DNA from: Phlebiopsis flavidoalba
Lineage: Eukaryota > Basidiomycota > Agaricomycetes > Polyporales > Phanerochaetaceae
Assembly (NCBI GenBank): GCA_035772785.1
Contig: JAOCPU010000008.1
Location: 248,001-312,000, forward strand
Direction: 5' to 3'
DNA length: 64,000 nt
This document shows, piece by piece, positions 22,770 through 34,309 of this stretch. Position numbers and translations under genes: made by a program. The number at the start of each line of letters is the position of its first letter. Within the stretch, counting starts at the first letter, position 1. The notes beneath the pieces are model-generated. The model saw only the letters and a program-made list of their open reading frames with translations. It was not told the origin of the DNA and searched no databases.

Positions 22770-23897
22770 ATGGCCATCCTCCGCAGCTCGTCGTGGCAGG
22801 CGTGGCTGCGTCCCCGCCCGCTGGCGACCCGCCTCGCCGCACGGCCCCCGGTACTCGTTCGCCCACCGCTCTGCTCTCCACCGGCTCGACAGCGCGCATG
22901 CGCAGCACGCCGTTCCGCACACCCACCATGCCGGACACGCACAACCCGCCACGGTGAACCCATACAGGCAGGGGGCCCCAGCGCGATAGAAAAGGCCGTG
23001 CACCTGTTCTTCTTCACCGAAATCCTGCGAGGTGCGCCGCGGCCCCCTCCTCCACACACAACGAACCACTGTATAACGCCACGCGTCTCTGCTTTTGTTT
23101 TTTGCGAACGCACAGGAATGTGGATCGTGCTCGAGCAGTTCTTCCGGCCGCCGTACACGATCATGTACCCCGTTCGAAAAGGGGCCCGCTCTCGCCGCGG
23201 CTTCCGCGGGGAGCACGCCCTGCGGCGGTTTACCCCAGCGGCGAGGAGCGCTGCATCTGTACCCCCCTGCTCCTCCATCTGTTTGTGTTTTGAGCTGACG
23301 GCGACGGCGCGCAGCGTGCAAGCTCTGCGAGGCGATCTGCCCGGCGCAGGCGATCACGATTGAGAGCGAGGGCGCGTCCTCGACGGGTCAAGGAAGACGA
23401 CGCGCTACGGGTGTGTATTTCGTGTTCTGTGTGTGTGCGTGGCGCGACGAGGCTGATCCGCCGGCGGGCAGTGCGCTGCAGATATCGACATGACCAAGTG
23501 GGCATCTACTGCGGCTTCTGTCAGGAGGCGTGTCCCGTGGACGAGATTGTAGAGAGTGAGCAAATTTTTGGTTCAGTCATTGGATTGTCCGAAGGGCGGT
23601 GCAGCCCCCGAAATGCGCACGTTCCCTTTGTATCGGGGGCTGCCGCCCGGCGCGTCGGTCGGGGGGGGGGCTTTTCGAGCTGACGTTTTTGTGAAACAGC
23701 GCAAAAACCAGGAGTTCTCGACAGAGACGCGCGAAGAGCTGCTGTACAACAAGGAGAAGCTGTTGGCGAACGGCGACGTGCCGAGGCTGAGATAGCGGCC
23801 AACCTGCACGGTGGGTGGTCGCTGGTCCTTGTGCCCGCTGCGACGTCGCCTTCATGAACGATAGAGTGATTTCTAAGCGGATCATGTGTACCGGTGA
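22770..23897 (+). CDS. NDUFS8: NADH:ubiquinone oxidoreductase 23-kDa subunit (NDUFS8/TYKY), mitochondrial
   Basis: Matrix-arm subunit of complex I carrying two [4Fe-4S] clusters (N6a, N6b). Start MAILRSSSWQAWLRPRPL gives an Arg-rich, acid-free mitochondrial presequence. Conserved blocks: IEKAVHLFFFTEILRG, intron from about 23031, GMWIVLEQFFRPPYTIMYP, RGEHALRR, an intron ending at 23315, CKLCEAICPAQAITIE (first ferredoxin motif), an intron ending near 23480, then YCGFCQEACPVDEIVE (second motif), a long intron (about 23555-23699), FSTETREELLYNKEKLL and, after a last intron, DHVYR-stop at 23897. Frameshifts include extra bases near 23499 (before the second motif) and 23705. All visible cluster ligands are intact. 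Identification is firm. Confidence 0.92.
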
Positions 23898-26887
23898 CGA
23901 CATGCACCAGCGACACTTTTTTGTTCTCATGCGCAGGAGACAGAGGAGGGGGGGGCGTCGATTAATGTCGGTGGTTTGTAGATAGCTCTGTCGAGCGGAC
24001 CTGCGAAAGCGTGTACCTTCTTCCCTATAGACGGTCCAGTGGAACGCGTACGGTCCCGCCGGCGATTGGTATCCTCGTGTGTTGCCACCAAGGTGCGGAG
24101 TGCGAAAAGAGTGCGGATTCGCAAGATTAACGATTCGGCACTGAGTGATCGTGTCTGCGTTTAGGGCGCGCGACCAGCGCGAGGTTTGAGTAGCTGATCC
24201 TGCCGCGGCAGTACCGGGGAATCCCATCCCAATAGTGGCTCGGGCGAGGTGCTGTATGGTGTGGACTTGTGGTGTGTGTGTGCGGTGTCGGCAGAGACGA
24301 CGCGTTCTGTCCGCGCCTGCGCTGCGGGCGGTTACCCCCTCCAAGTCGACACACCCAAGAACAATCTGCCCCAACAACACGGCTGTGTGAACTTGACGGC
24401 ACCACCAAAACGGTTCCCCCCACTCTTTTGTTATTTGCGTGATAAGGCCGGCCAGACGCTGGGACGCAAGCCGCCGAGAGCGCAGAGCGGGCCAGGTATG
24501 GAGCGTGCCCCTCCAAGCCTCGATGTGCCAACCCATTGCTCTGCCTACACCACGCGACCCCGGCGCCAAACAGTCTTTGGCGGATCGGTCGGCCAACCGT
24601 CTGCACCGCCTGCGCACGTACGCTAGGTGCCCTGTCTCACCGTAGTAGCCTCTCCATTCCGAAACTCTGACGCCAGTCCCCACACTAGGGCTTGGCTGAC
24701 ACGCGTTCACACAGCTGCCCAGAGGGGCCCACAGGGCAGAGGGATCCGCGCGAGCCCACGTTTTGCCAGCGTCGGACCGGGCCCAGCAGAGGACGAACGG
24801 CCCCATTCACGGGCCGCCCCTATCATGCGGCCCACAGAGGCGCCCCGTGCGCAGCTGCAGCCCGCGGCGGCAGGCGCATCGGGGCCGAGGGCCACTGGAT
24901 CCGCGCGCGGAAAGCATAGAGGCTGACCTGCGCGCGGCCCGCCCGCAGAGGCTGGCCCGCCGCGGATGCACACCGCGCGCGGCTGGCTGCTCTCGGTCGC
25001 GATCGCAACCTTGTCTGGCATTAAAGGCGCACAGCGGACGCCGTCGGCGCAGGCAGGGACGCCACCATGGACCTGTTTTCTATTCACTCACCTCCCTGCT
25101 GAGCTGGGCGACGCGCGAGGTAAGTGCCCGCGAGGGGTTACAGTGCACAGGCTCACCCCCAGCAGTGCCGATGGCAAAAGACCCGCGCAGCGGCGCATTG
25201 TTCGCAAAAACGCGGCGACAAACAGTGGCGCCAGCACCACCCCGCCGCGAACGCGGACGCGGGACACGGCGGACGCGGCGCAGGCCCCGCACGACGGATG
25301 CGGGCCGGGGAGGCGAGGCCAAAGACTCCAGCGGCTCAGAACAACCACGCCACCCCCAACAACCCACCCAGCACGCACCACCGACCCCCGCGCACCCCGA
25401 CCGGCCGCCGCGAGCGCCTGAGCAGGGCGGCGACGCGGCCGCAGCGGCGCGTCCGCGGGGGCGGGCACGCGCGGCAGATGGCGATGGAACGCGATCCTGG
25501 AAGCGCAGGCGCCGGACGGCGTGGGGCTACGACGCGGACGACACCTGCGCCGGACGCGGGCTGCGCGGTTCGGTCGATGCGCGCGGGCAGCGCGGCTTGC
25601 CGGTGCGCGGAGGACGGGGGGGGGGATCGTGCTCGGCGGCCATGCTGGTGCCCGGCTGGCGCGCGTGCGCGCGCACGGGCGGCCGGCGTTGGCGCAGCGA
25701 GCTCGATGCGGCTGGGCGGCGCGCATGCTTGCGCAGGCACCCAGCAACGAGTCTGTATCTGGTCTCGCCGTGAGCGCGTCGACGGCCGATGTGGTGATGG
25801 TGCCGCGCTCACTCCGCGAGTCCGTTGCTGAGCTATTCGTGGCTCTCGAGGTGCGGCCTTTCGTCCTAAACTCGCGGACCACATGCAGTTCACCAAGACG
25901 GCCGGATTTTTACTCTACTCGATATCTCGTATAATGCGTACCCTAGCAATATGTCCTGTCGCGCGACGTTATATCATCAATCGCAGGCAAGTGTGCAATT
26001 CTCGCGGCTTCCATCCTTAGTCTTCCACATGTTTAATTGGTATGTTGCGGGCGTGGGACCCATACCCCGCCGGAGCCGGCCGGCCGTTCTTTCGCGATCC
26101 TGCTACAACGATCATCAGCGATATTGGCCGCGAGCTCCTTACGGCACGTCCTCTGGTCGCAGCAGCCGTTCTTTGCGCAGCCCCATGGTGAGTCCTATTC
26201 GCATCCGGGACAAGGAAAACAGAGTCTATTGGCACAAGGGGTATCGGCCACCGTCCGCTGCAAGTGTGCGCAATTACACCAAACCGCAAAGTCACAAGTC
26301 ACAGAGCGAGTATCAGAAACACGCAACAGAAACAGAAAGCCCGGCGATAACCTTAGTCATCCTGCCCAATCGGCTTCTCGTCACTGAAATGGAAGATCGA
26401 TCCTCGTGTGCATCCGCGCCGGGGGGGGGGGCCCCGGCTACATCCCTTCGTCCCTCCACCCCCGTTCGTCCACCATCACATTTCATGCACCGCGCCAGCG
26501 CCCGCCCGTGTCCGCCCGCCCCCGGCCACTACTCGCCGGCGCGCATCCTCCCGCCCCCGCTCCCGCTTGCATAGTACCCCTCGCCCTCGCCGGAACCGCG
26601 CAGCATGCGGATGCGCGATGCGGATGGAGCGTTGCCCATAGCGCACTGCGCTCCATAACCCGCTGCTCACCCCCCACACACGATCATAGCGCGCGGATTA
26701 GCTGCGTCACTCGTCGCTCCTCCTCGCGCGCCCCGCGGCTCGCGCCGCCGGCCCCATTAACGCCTCGCCGGAGCTCCATCAGGCGCGCTACACGCGGCGC
26801 AAATGGGCCACGCGGAAGCTCCTCGCACGCCTCGAGCGCGCGCCTTCGCGCTACTTCTCGCGCTCCAGCAGCAGCTGACCTCGCCAG
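23898..26887. other. long GC-rich stretch without a recognised gene
   Basis: Nearly 3 kb of very GC-rich DNA. It holds several long overlapping open frames on both strands, as expected when stop codons are rare, with no recognisable domain. Some fragments look protein-like: a plus-strand piece reading KLADHMQFTKTAGFLLYS (about 25870-25925), and ELHQARYTRRKWATRKLLARLER ending in Ser codons and a stop (about 26770-26878), possibly the last exon of an unidentified plus-strand gene. A 10-11-base G run followed by four C lies at about 26420-26434. Confidence 0.35.
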
Positions 26888-28105
26888 CTACATCAGGGGT
26901 AGAAGAGATAAACGAAACGAGGGGAAGGATGAAAAGGAAAGGCAACGAGGAGAATGGGGGGGTGTGCCAGCAGAAAGTGAGTAGGCATGAAGGTGAGAAG
27001 ATGGTGAGAGGATAGGCGAGGACCGGCGAGGGGCAGGTTCGGCGAGGGCACGGGGTCGCCGTTGCGCAGTGCGCGTGGTGTTGCGCTTGTTGGCTTGCGC
27101 CCGCGCTCGGGGCTGGCGACTACGGCTGCGCGCAGGCATGCGCAGCGGGGAAGGTGTCCAGGGCGCGAACGGACGGCTCGGGCCGCGTCCTGTACATTTT
27201 AGGCTCGTTCGCGAGCGGGCGCGAGTGGTACGCGGCGGGCCAGGCAGCGAGAGGCGACACGGCGGTGGTCGTCCAAGGGGGGCGGGGCGTGCTCGCGGAG
27301 CGGTTCGTGTGCGGTTATCGCGGGCTGCGCCGCGCGGCGGCGGGCACGGACACGGCCGGCGGCGACACCGCGGGGCCCGTCGTCGGCCGGCGACGGGGCC
27401 TCGTCGTCCCTCGGGTTTCGGGGATGACGGGTGCGGTCGCAGTGCGCTGCGCAGGTACTCGTCGAGGTCCTGTCGTGTAGTTACCAGGGCCACGCTGCGG
27501 GGCGCGCGTGCTCGGTTGGGAATTGGTGCTTGGGCCTGCGCGGCGAACATAGGGGTCGTGCTCCGCGCGGGCAGCTCTGCGGCTGGCTGGCCTGGGGTCG
27601 GCGGGACCGCTGCCAAGGCGTTCGTAGAGGATCCTAGGATGCACCGTCAGACCGCAGTGACTCGTCCGATGACTGGGGTTCGCCACGACTCTCACGCCCG
27701 CTCAAGGTTCATGCGCCGGATGTTCTTCTTGGCGAGCAGCAGCTTCAGATAGAGTCTGTCGTTGTCCTAGTAGAGCAGCTGGTGAGCACGCAATGCGCAG
27801 AGGGGCCGTGGACTGGCAGACATACGAGCTGCGATCTCCTTGACCTTTTTGCGCAACTCCTTTGTACTTGGCCTGCGTACTTGACGTCCTCCGCGCCCGC
27901 GGCCGATGCCGACGACATGCGGCTTCGTCTTTTTGGCTGGGAGGGGGGAAAGGAGGACGGCGCGAGGGGTATCTCGGTGGTACATGTGCTGGCTGTGTGG
28001 AAGAGGAGAGGGCTCGGCGCGACATGGTGGCAGGCGGGCGCGGCGGCTAATGATGGGGGGCAAGTTCCCGTTTGGACCGTATTGCATTCCGTTCGGCGCT
28101 GTCAT
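26888..28105 (-). CDS. INO80 complex subunit F-domain-like protein
   Basis: Exon 1 (28105 to about 27818) gives MTAPNGMQYGPNGNLPP and a basic stretch ending RRPSTKELRKKVKEIAAR. After a short intron (to about 27779) comes DNDRLYLKLLLAKKNIRRMNLERA. A further intron (about 27644-27704) leads to ILYERL and then a Pro/Ala-rich tail containing TTRQDLDEYLRSA. The heptad-like block with ERA-ILYERL is the hallmark of the INO80F domain of fungal chromatin-remodelling subunits. An in-frame TAG (27764-27766) sits just before DNDRL and is probably one of the window's many small errors. The C-terminal end is uncertain because the GC-rich tail stays open to 26888. It lies head-to-head with NDUFA13. Confidence 0.6.
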
Positions 28106-28713
28106 GGCGTTGTTGTGCCCACACTCGAATGCGTGGTCACCCCCCCGGCATCTCCCGCCGTCCCCATCCCATCATCCGGCCCTCCTGACCATTGTCCTCG
28201 TCCGACACTGCGGGTCCCACCGCAAACTCTGTTTCCCGTGCTGTTATTTATCGTGCAGAATGTCCGTGGGAACGCGGCGGGGGCCCATTGTTGACAAATG
28301 CAGTTATATTTTATTGCATTCGCTACTTTCTGTGATACAGACCAGTTTCTACGGACGCAGCATTGCAATCACGACGGTTTGCGATGGGCCGTGCCTGCGA
28401 GAGGCTCGGGCAAAAATAGCCACGTGGTGTTTGCGTGTGGCACACAGACGCCCGTTTCGTTTACGCTCGCTCTGATTCCGAGTCCACCGCAAACGTCCTC
28501 TGCACCTTTTTACGTCTGCACCGCCCACCTGACACCGTCTCTACCCACCCGCGTGCCTCAGCGGTGGTTGCAGATACCCCTTTTCCACCTCCTTTTGCAA
28601 ACCCCAGCCAATTAGACCCGATATAGCGAGCCGGTCCCAGAGGAGAGCACACACGCAAACAAGAGTACGCCCCCCCTACCCGGAAAACGCTCTTTCGCGA
28701 CGCTAACGAGCCC

Positions 28714-29549
28714 GATGCCGCCCCTAGGCAGTGTCCGCGCCGTACAGACAGTGCGTACCCGCGGCGCCGTGCGCCCTTGCAGCCCGAGCTGACCGCAACT
28801 TGCGCCGCCACGCAGAGACAGCCCCCCGCCGGGGGCTTCGAGGCCATCCGATACAAGCGCAACCTCCCGTTCCGCGGCCCGAGCGGCGCAGCGATATCCC
28901 TCGCCGGCGTGACGGCCTTTTGCGCGTTTGGCTTTCTACCGCCATCCTCGGCATGGGCAACCTCGAGAAGCGGTGCCAGTGTCGTCTCTTTGTGTCTCCC
29001 TTTGTGGCGTTGCTGGGCGCCGGCAGGAAGTGGGTCGGGCGGTCAGGGGGCGGGGAACGTGGCGCGGTGCGGGGTGTGCACGTCGTGGAACGTGGCTTCT
29101 TTAGGGACTGCGGGCGGATCCGACAGCGAGATACGCTCCTTATCACGCTGGTCGCACCTGATTTGGCCGTTTGGGGAGGACGGGGTGCGGGCAAGTTCGT
29201 GCTCACCCGTCCGTTTTTTCTCGCATAGGGAGCTCCAGCGCGAAAAGGTGTGGTCGCCGTATCTACTTCTTGGTCCCGCTTCTGCTCGCGGAAGGCGACC
29301 GGGACGCGTATCGACGGTCAGCAAGCCGCGCTCGCGCGCGAGAAGGAGATCATGAAGGACGTCCCCGGCTGGGAGGGGTATGTGGACAGCTTCGCCCTGC
29401 GGGGGACAAAAGGCTAACGACACATGCGCACTTCCGTTACCGCTCTTTTTTCTCGACTCTACCACGGTGCATTTGAATTCGCTAGGCGGGGAAGAGTGTG
29501 TACCACAATCCGAGGTATCGACCGTGCGGACAGCATTGTGGTGCTCTGA
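28714..29549 (+). CDS. NDUFA13: NADH:ubiquinone oxidoreductase subunit NDUFA13 (GRIM-19/B16.6)
   Basis: Single-pass accessory subunit of complex I in the inner mitochondrial membrane. The core exon reads GGFEAIRYKRNLPFRGPSGAA, then a transmembrane segment (AGVTAFCAFGF) and MGNLEKR. After an intron ending at 29228 comes ELQREKVWS...LVPLLLAEGDRDAYRR..ALAREKEIMKDVPGWE. A final intron ending near 29485 leads to AGKSVYHNPRY and a DSIVVL-stop end at 29549. Length (about 115-120 residues once spliced) matches the family. The first few codons are unclear: MPPL at 28714 and a short intron are one possibility. Small shifts occur near 28905, 29262 and 29519. Family identity is certain; the start is not. 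Confidence 0.87.
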
Positions 29550-30463
29550 TTGATCGTGCTTCGGTGTATGCATTATCTCTGTCGCTTACCCTTCTCGAAA
29601 AACGATGGCCTCGAACCCTACGATCATGCGTGCGCAGAGACTCCGCTAGCGTTGAGTTGCAAACTTTCGCGGTTGACAAACGCAGGCAGTGGGCGTGTCC
29701 CGCAACGGGGCGGCTGCCGTCGACCTGACTTGATGCGCCGGGGCCTTCGGCACGCGCGCCTGTATGGAGGTGTCCTAATCTCGGCTCAGACATGCCTCTT
29801 TTGGGAGGTCTGCTCGTCGTCGGACGGAGGCGCCGGAACCACGGCGTGTTTCCTGCATCCCAACTTGTCTGGTGTGTCTATCCCGCTTCGGAGTCATTGC
29901 ACCTGCAGCAGCAGCAGAGGCAGTGCACGCACGACGTATTCGGCAGAAAGCCAGCCAGCCAGCTTGATTGGTGGGTGCCGCTGCAGCTGACCGGGTCGAT
30001 GGCTGACGTCGCTGCAGGGTCTCGCGCAGACGTGGCGGCTCGGACGGACGCAGCAGCCGCAGAGGGAGAATCCAGCTGGGTGATACACTGGTGATAGGTG
30101 TGATTGCGAGTCTGATCTCTGGTGTGTAGCGGATTTTCGTGCGAGCAGTGAGCCTATCGCGGCGCTATCCCCCTTTGGCCGACGATTGCGTGCAAGGTTG
30201 CGGACTGGTCGCTGCTCGTGGACCATAATAGTCCGGTCCCCGCTGGATTCTCACGCAAAAGGCAGGTGTCCCGTCTACGAGAAGCCCGCACCGAGTCAGT
30301 TGAGCGACCGAACGAGGCACCAAATGCCACCCGTCCCGTTCATTCTCCTGCGCCGAGCCCCTTTACGAATTCAGACCAGATCCCCAGCCGCCTATATATT
30401 CCCCTCCCCAGCCTCTGATCTCCGCCGCCCTGATCTCCCGCCGCGCCCGCCCGACAGCCCCCC
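29550..30463. other. intergenic and promoter region of the HMG-box gene
   Basis: No gene is recognised. Repeated CAG/GCAG and AGCCAGCC motifs lie at about 29905-30065. The last 150 bp are pyrimidine-rich promoter-like sequence with a TATA element. Confidence 0.4.
30393..30398 (+). promoter_or_regulatory. TATA box of the HMG-box gene
   Basis: CCTATATATTCCCC lies about 66 bp upstream of the proposed ATG at 30464, followed by a CT-rich tract. This is a typical fungal core promoter. Confidence 0.55.
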
Positions 30464-32748
30464 ATGCCCGTCAGCCCTCTCTTCAGACGCGACCACCACC
30501 ACCTCCACCGCGACGACGACGGCCTCGCCATCGCCCTCGCCGCCTCTGACATGTCTCCTCGGCGACGCCTCCCCCTTCCTCTCCTCTCTTTGATGACGTG
30601 CACGCATTCGACTCGGACGCGGGCCATATGATATTCCAGTTCGACGACAGTGTCGCGTACGACTCCAAGCCCTCCCTCGCCTGGGATCGACCGCCCAGCA
30701 CGAGTTTCCCTCGCACGCGTCCTACCTCCCCGCCTCGCCAGAGTCTACCACTCTCCCAGCTCGACTACAGCGCGTTTCCGAGCGCCCGGTCGCCTTACGC
30801 GTCGGGCAGCTTCATGGACGTCGCCCAACAGCAGCCGCAGCATCAGCAGCAGCAACACCCTCACACAGGCAGCCCGACTTCTACTCTGCAGTGGCTCGCC
30901 GACGACACCGAAACCCTAAACCGAACGCGCACCCCGTCGGCTGACGCTCGGCCGATCGACATCCGCCCTCGGCCAGCAGTCGCACGCTCAGGGCCGCGAG
31001 CTCGCTGCAGGGCGTTCAGCGACAACGAGGGTCGTCCCTTTCTCCCCTAACTGTCGTCGCTTTCATCTGCCACCCACCTCTAGCAGGTTTCGGCACGGCG
31101 CCTCAACTCGCCCTGCTTTCATAACCATGACGCGCTCGTTCTCCAGCCCGGGGTAGGACGACTAATGCGCACGCATACGCCTCCAGAACAACCCCCCACC
31201 TTGCCTCTCGAGTCGGTTCGCCGTTCCTCGAGCCTGACCACGATCCCAATACCGTTCCATGCCGGCTTGGGCCGTCTGCTGTCTGGTGGACTTAGCCCTT
31301 CCGAGCGTCGCGCATGAGCTCGTTTGCCTCTCGCCTGCTGTCGAGCGACCGAGCTCTGCCGTCTCGTGCAAGACCTGTCCAGAACATAGGAATATTGCTT
31401 AACGGCGACCCTACTTCAGCGGCCGCGGGATTGGGCGCTGGCGGAAGGAGCTTATCGCACCCCGTCTCCGACTACTCTTTCCCCTGTCGATCGGAGCGCA
31501 TTTCCGCGTCGGGCTTCTCACACACTATGGCGGCCTTCTATGTCGCCGCTTGTTCGTACGGCCGGTGCCGCGCCGAGTCGATCAGTGGCGATGCACGACT
31601 AACGTAGAACCCCCTTTCGCGTGCGCTCGCAAGAAAGACTGCTAGTTGCTCTCGTGCAGCGTGCGACGGAGAGAGGCCCGCCCCGGTCCCGAGAGAGGCC
31701 CATCACTATGCGATGTGAGCAGCTGATTCGCATCTCGTACCAGTGTGAACTGTTGTGCTGATTGATATCTGTCCCCGACCAGAATTGCAGCGCCGCTGAG
31801 GTCGCGCTGCGGCCGCCGAAGCTGGCCCCGTCTGCGTGGCAATTGTACTTTTACCTACTGGATCCAACGCACCTTTAGGCCAACCAGCCCCAAGTTAAGC
31901 TGAACGGTAGCGCAGGCGGCCAAAGGAATCCGGGCAGGAATACGCCAGGCTGAGTGTGGCCAGATGGAGAAGGATGCATGGTTTGCATCGTGAATGCGGC
32001 TCTGACCTGGAGTTTGCCCGCTGATGCCCTGTTAGCCTGCCGTTTCGCGGCCGTTCCTAGCCCTACAGCTACGCCGGTCCCAGGCCGCCAAGGGACTCGT
32101 CGAGTCGCGCGATGCACGCGTCCTTGCCGTAACTCGGCGGTACATGGCGCGACGCTCACGCCCGACGACATCAAAAGCGCCGATGAACGTATGCGTTTCC
32201 TGCACCGTGCGCAGCGCAAGGCGGGCAAGTCGGCGCAAGGTGCAACCTCAATGGAGACCAGGAACCCAACGCGCCCAATTAAGTCCCCCGGACCTCGTCC
32301 GCCTACTTTTCATGTTCCTCCCATCGCATCCGCTCCGACCCCGCCCTCTTCCTACGAGTGTCTTTGGCGACGAGACAGAGACCACAAATAGCAGAGCGCG
32401 TCCTCGCAGCCACTCCGGGCCAAGTGCGCTCCATGTCCGATTGTGACGAGCGCAAGGTACGTTCGCCTCGTAGTATTGCATCCGCTCCCGATGCCTAACC
32501 CTCGATCGCACAGCCCTTCCTGGCCCAGGCCGAGCAGTGAGAAGCTCGAGTACGAGGCCCTGCGCCGCAAGCTCTACGAGGACGTCTAACAGAAGACCAC
32601 CACCGGGCTCGCCCTGCGAGGCATTAACTTTATGCATCCTCCCCAACAACCCCATTCAACTCCATCGCCTTCCCGTCCTCTAGCTTCTTTATGCACCGTG
32701 AAGCAAGACCCCGGGTTTCCGAGAGCGAGGGCGAGGACGCCACCCTAA
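30464..32748 (+). CDS. two-HMG-box DNA-binding protein
   Basis: Start MPVSPLFRR. A long Ser/Pro/Gln-rich N-terminal half follows (FDSDAGHMIFQFDDSV, SQLDYSAFPSARSPY, a short Gln-rich run, GSPTSTLQWL..DDTETLN) and reads as a disordered, possibly transactivating region. The first HMG box begins PKLAPSAWQLYFTYWIQRT (about 31805-31875), with VAQAAKE near 31905. After LTPDDIK..ERMRFLHRAQRKAGKS comes a second HMG box: PNAPIK, FMFLP, VFGDETETT, RSMSD and FLAQAEQ EKLEYEALRRKLYEDV (32265-32590). The tail is acidic (SESEGEDAT) and the likely stop is at 32746-32748. HMG boxes bend DNA in the nucleus. Multiple frameshifts fall across both boxes, so the pairing of blocks is by homology memory rather than one open frame. 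Confidence 0.68.
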
Positions 32749-33189
32749 GGCCGATGCGATCTGACCCTTCGACGGGCGCACCTCGCACGTGTGAGCCGCT
32801 CGCTCGGTGGTGTCTCGCGGGTTCCTTGCAGTTTCAGATTTTCTTATGCGCTTTGTTTGCTTGCACAATTGTCTCTTCTTACTCTAGCTGCCCCTATGCA
32901 AACGTTGATGCTTTTCAGGACATACACCGTTTATCCCTCTGCATGCCCACGCCCTTTTTATACCCCTGCACGCCGACTCGTTCGTGGCTTCGTTCTTTCT
33001 CTCTCCAACGGGCTCTTCTTTATGACTATGCCGTTGAAACTTTGAAACATGTGGTATTACCATATACCACCAGCCCGCTCCATCTACCCTGTAGTTTGCT
33101 AGCTAACCCCCCACGCCTCTTTTGCCTAATTATCCCTCACGACCCCTTACGACCTTTCCCCTCCACCTCTAGACGTCCGGGCTGCCGGC
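32749..33189. other. convergent spacer between HMG-box and GNAT genes
   Basis: Both neighbouring genes end here. T-rich and CT-rich 3'-UTR-like sequence with TTTTTATACC near 32956. Open frames are short and lack domains. Confidence 0.4.
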
Positions 33190-33967
33190 CTATACCATAG
33201 CGTCCATACACGCGGCCGGTTGCGTCTCAGGAGCCGTAAGTTGGAGCCTGCAGACCATCAGCTAGTCGATGGGGAGACCCCGTCTTCGTCGAACAGTGTT
33301 CCCCTGTAGAAATAGCCCCCATGTTTATCAGTAGTCTATTATATCTGAATCCCGCGCCGGCGGCCCCCATGCATGCATGCACACACACCTCTGCTTCGTA
33401 TCCGAGCCTGGTGGCAAATCGGTATCAATCGTGGGTTAGCACAAATCACAAGCAATTCGGGATGCAGGGAACCAAAACGAAGAAGGATATATGCACGCAC
33501 TTGGCGTAGAACGGCCGGATGTACAGCTGCGAGTGGCAGTGGATGGCCGCGGCGGGCGAGCCCGCGGCCCGCGCGTGCGCGCGCACCCATTCCCGGTGGA
33601 ACTCGACGAGCGAGCGGCCGAAGCGGAACTGCCGGTAGTCCTTGAGCACGACGAGGCGGCTCAGTTTGTAGTATGTCCCCTTGGGCTGCGTCACGCGGAT
33701 CGTGAGCCCACGGTGTGTGAGCGACGGCGTGAGGCGCAGGAGGATGTGCGTCGCTGCGTCGTCGTATCTAGCGTGGTTTGGTGAGTACGGGTAGGGGTGT
33801 AAGAATGGGGTGGCGTACTGGTCGAATTCGTCGTCGACTGAAAAGCCCTGTTCGGTCACAAACACTGCGACGCGGAGATCATAGCATTGCTGGAGGAAGC
33901 TCCTCGCGTCCTGGCTCGCCTTTACCAGGCACAACGATAATCTCGTGCGCGGGACCTCTGAAGTCAT
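33190..33967 (-). CDS. GNAT-family N-acetyltransferase
   Basis: Start MTSEVPRTRLSLCLVKASQDA at 33967. The fold order is clear: FLQQCYDLRVAVFVTEQGFSVDDEFD (strand 1 and helix 1-2), ATHILLRLTPS (strand 2-3), then YYKLSRLVVLKDYRQFRFGRSLVEFH. This last block carries the strand-4 LxRLVV segment and a Q/RxxGxG/A-like acetyl-CoA pyrophosphate loop (RQFRFGRSL). SQLYIRPFYAK follows, then an intron starting near 33507, a tiny exon LGYEAEG (about 33393-33409), another intron and LFDEDGV..LMVCRL. The stop is at 33190. This matches fungal small GNAT proteins related to GNA1-like acetyltransferases. The acceptor amine is unknown. One or two extra bases fall near 33274. It is divergent from the PPR gene. 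Confidence 0.82.
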
Positions 33968-34309
33968 CTGACACTATGCTGTTTAATTGGCAGAGTATAC
34001 AGCCTTTCTTATAAATCTCCTGCATAAGAAATGAGTCATTTTTGAATTTACTCGTGAGATGCGCACCGGGCTGTAGAGAAGGGCAAAGCGGCCAGACGCC
34101 GCGGGACGGGCGTTGCCGAAGCGCTTCAGCCTGGTGTTGGCGCTTGGGCTCGACCATTTCTTGTTGCTCCTGCGGCCAGCGTAGCGACTGTTGAATGTCG
34201 CCGCTGCAGCACTCGGCTTTGCTGCTCTCTTTTCGGAGTCTGATACAGGTGCGCACAGGCTTGATATCCCTGCTATATATCTGGTGTTGACTCCTACTCA
34301 AGACCCGTA

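Noticed and set aside
22770..23897. Bacterial-type ferredoxin as an alternative to NDUFS8
   Set aside because: The presequence, the FFRPPYTIMYP block and the C-terminal REELLYNKEKLL are specific to complex I TYKY subunits.
23577..24806. 409-codon minus-strand open frame
   Set aside because: It runs antisense through NDUFS8 exons and into GC-rich intergenic DNA, has no domain, and is expected by chance at this composition.
24763..25882. Overlapping long frames on both strands
   Set aside because: Both strands are open across the same DNA, with Arg/Ala/Pro-rich products and no motif; stop-codon scarcity in GC-rich sequence explains them.
29905..30065. CAG-rich stretch as a possible polyglutamine exon
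   Set aside because: No long open frame with splice sites or conservation; it lies between the NDUFA13 stop and the next promoter.
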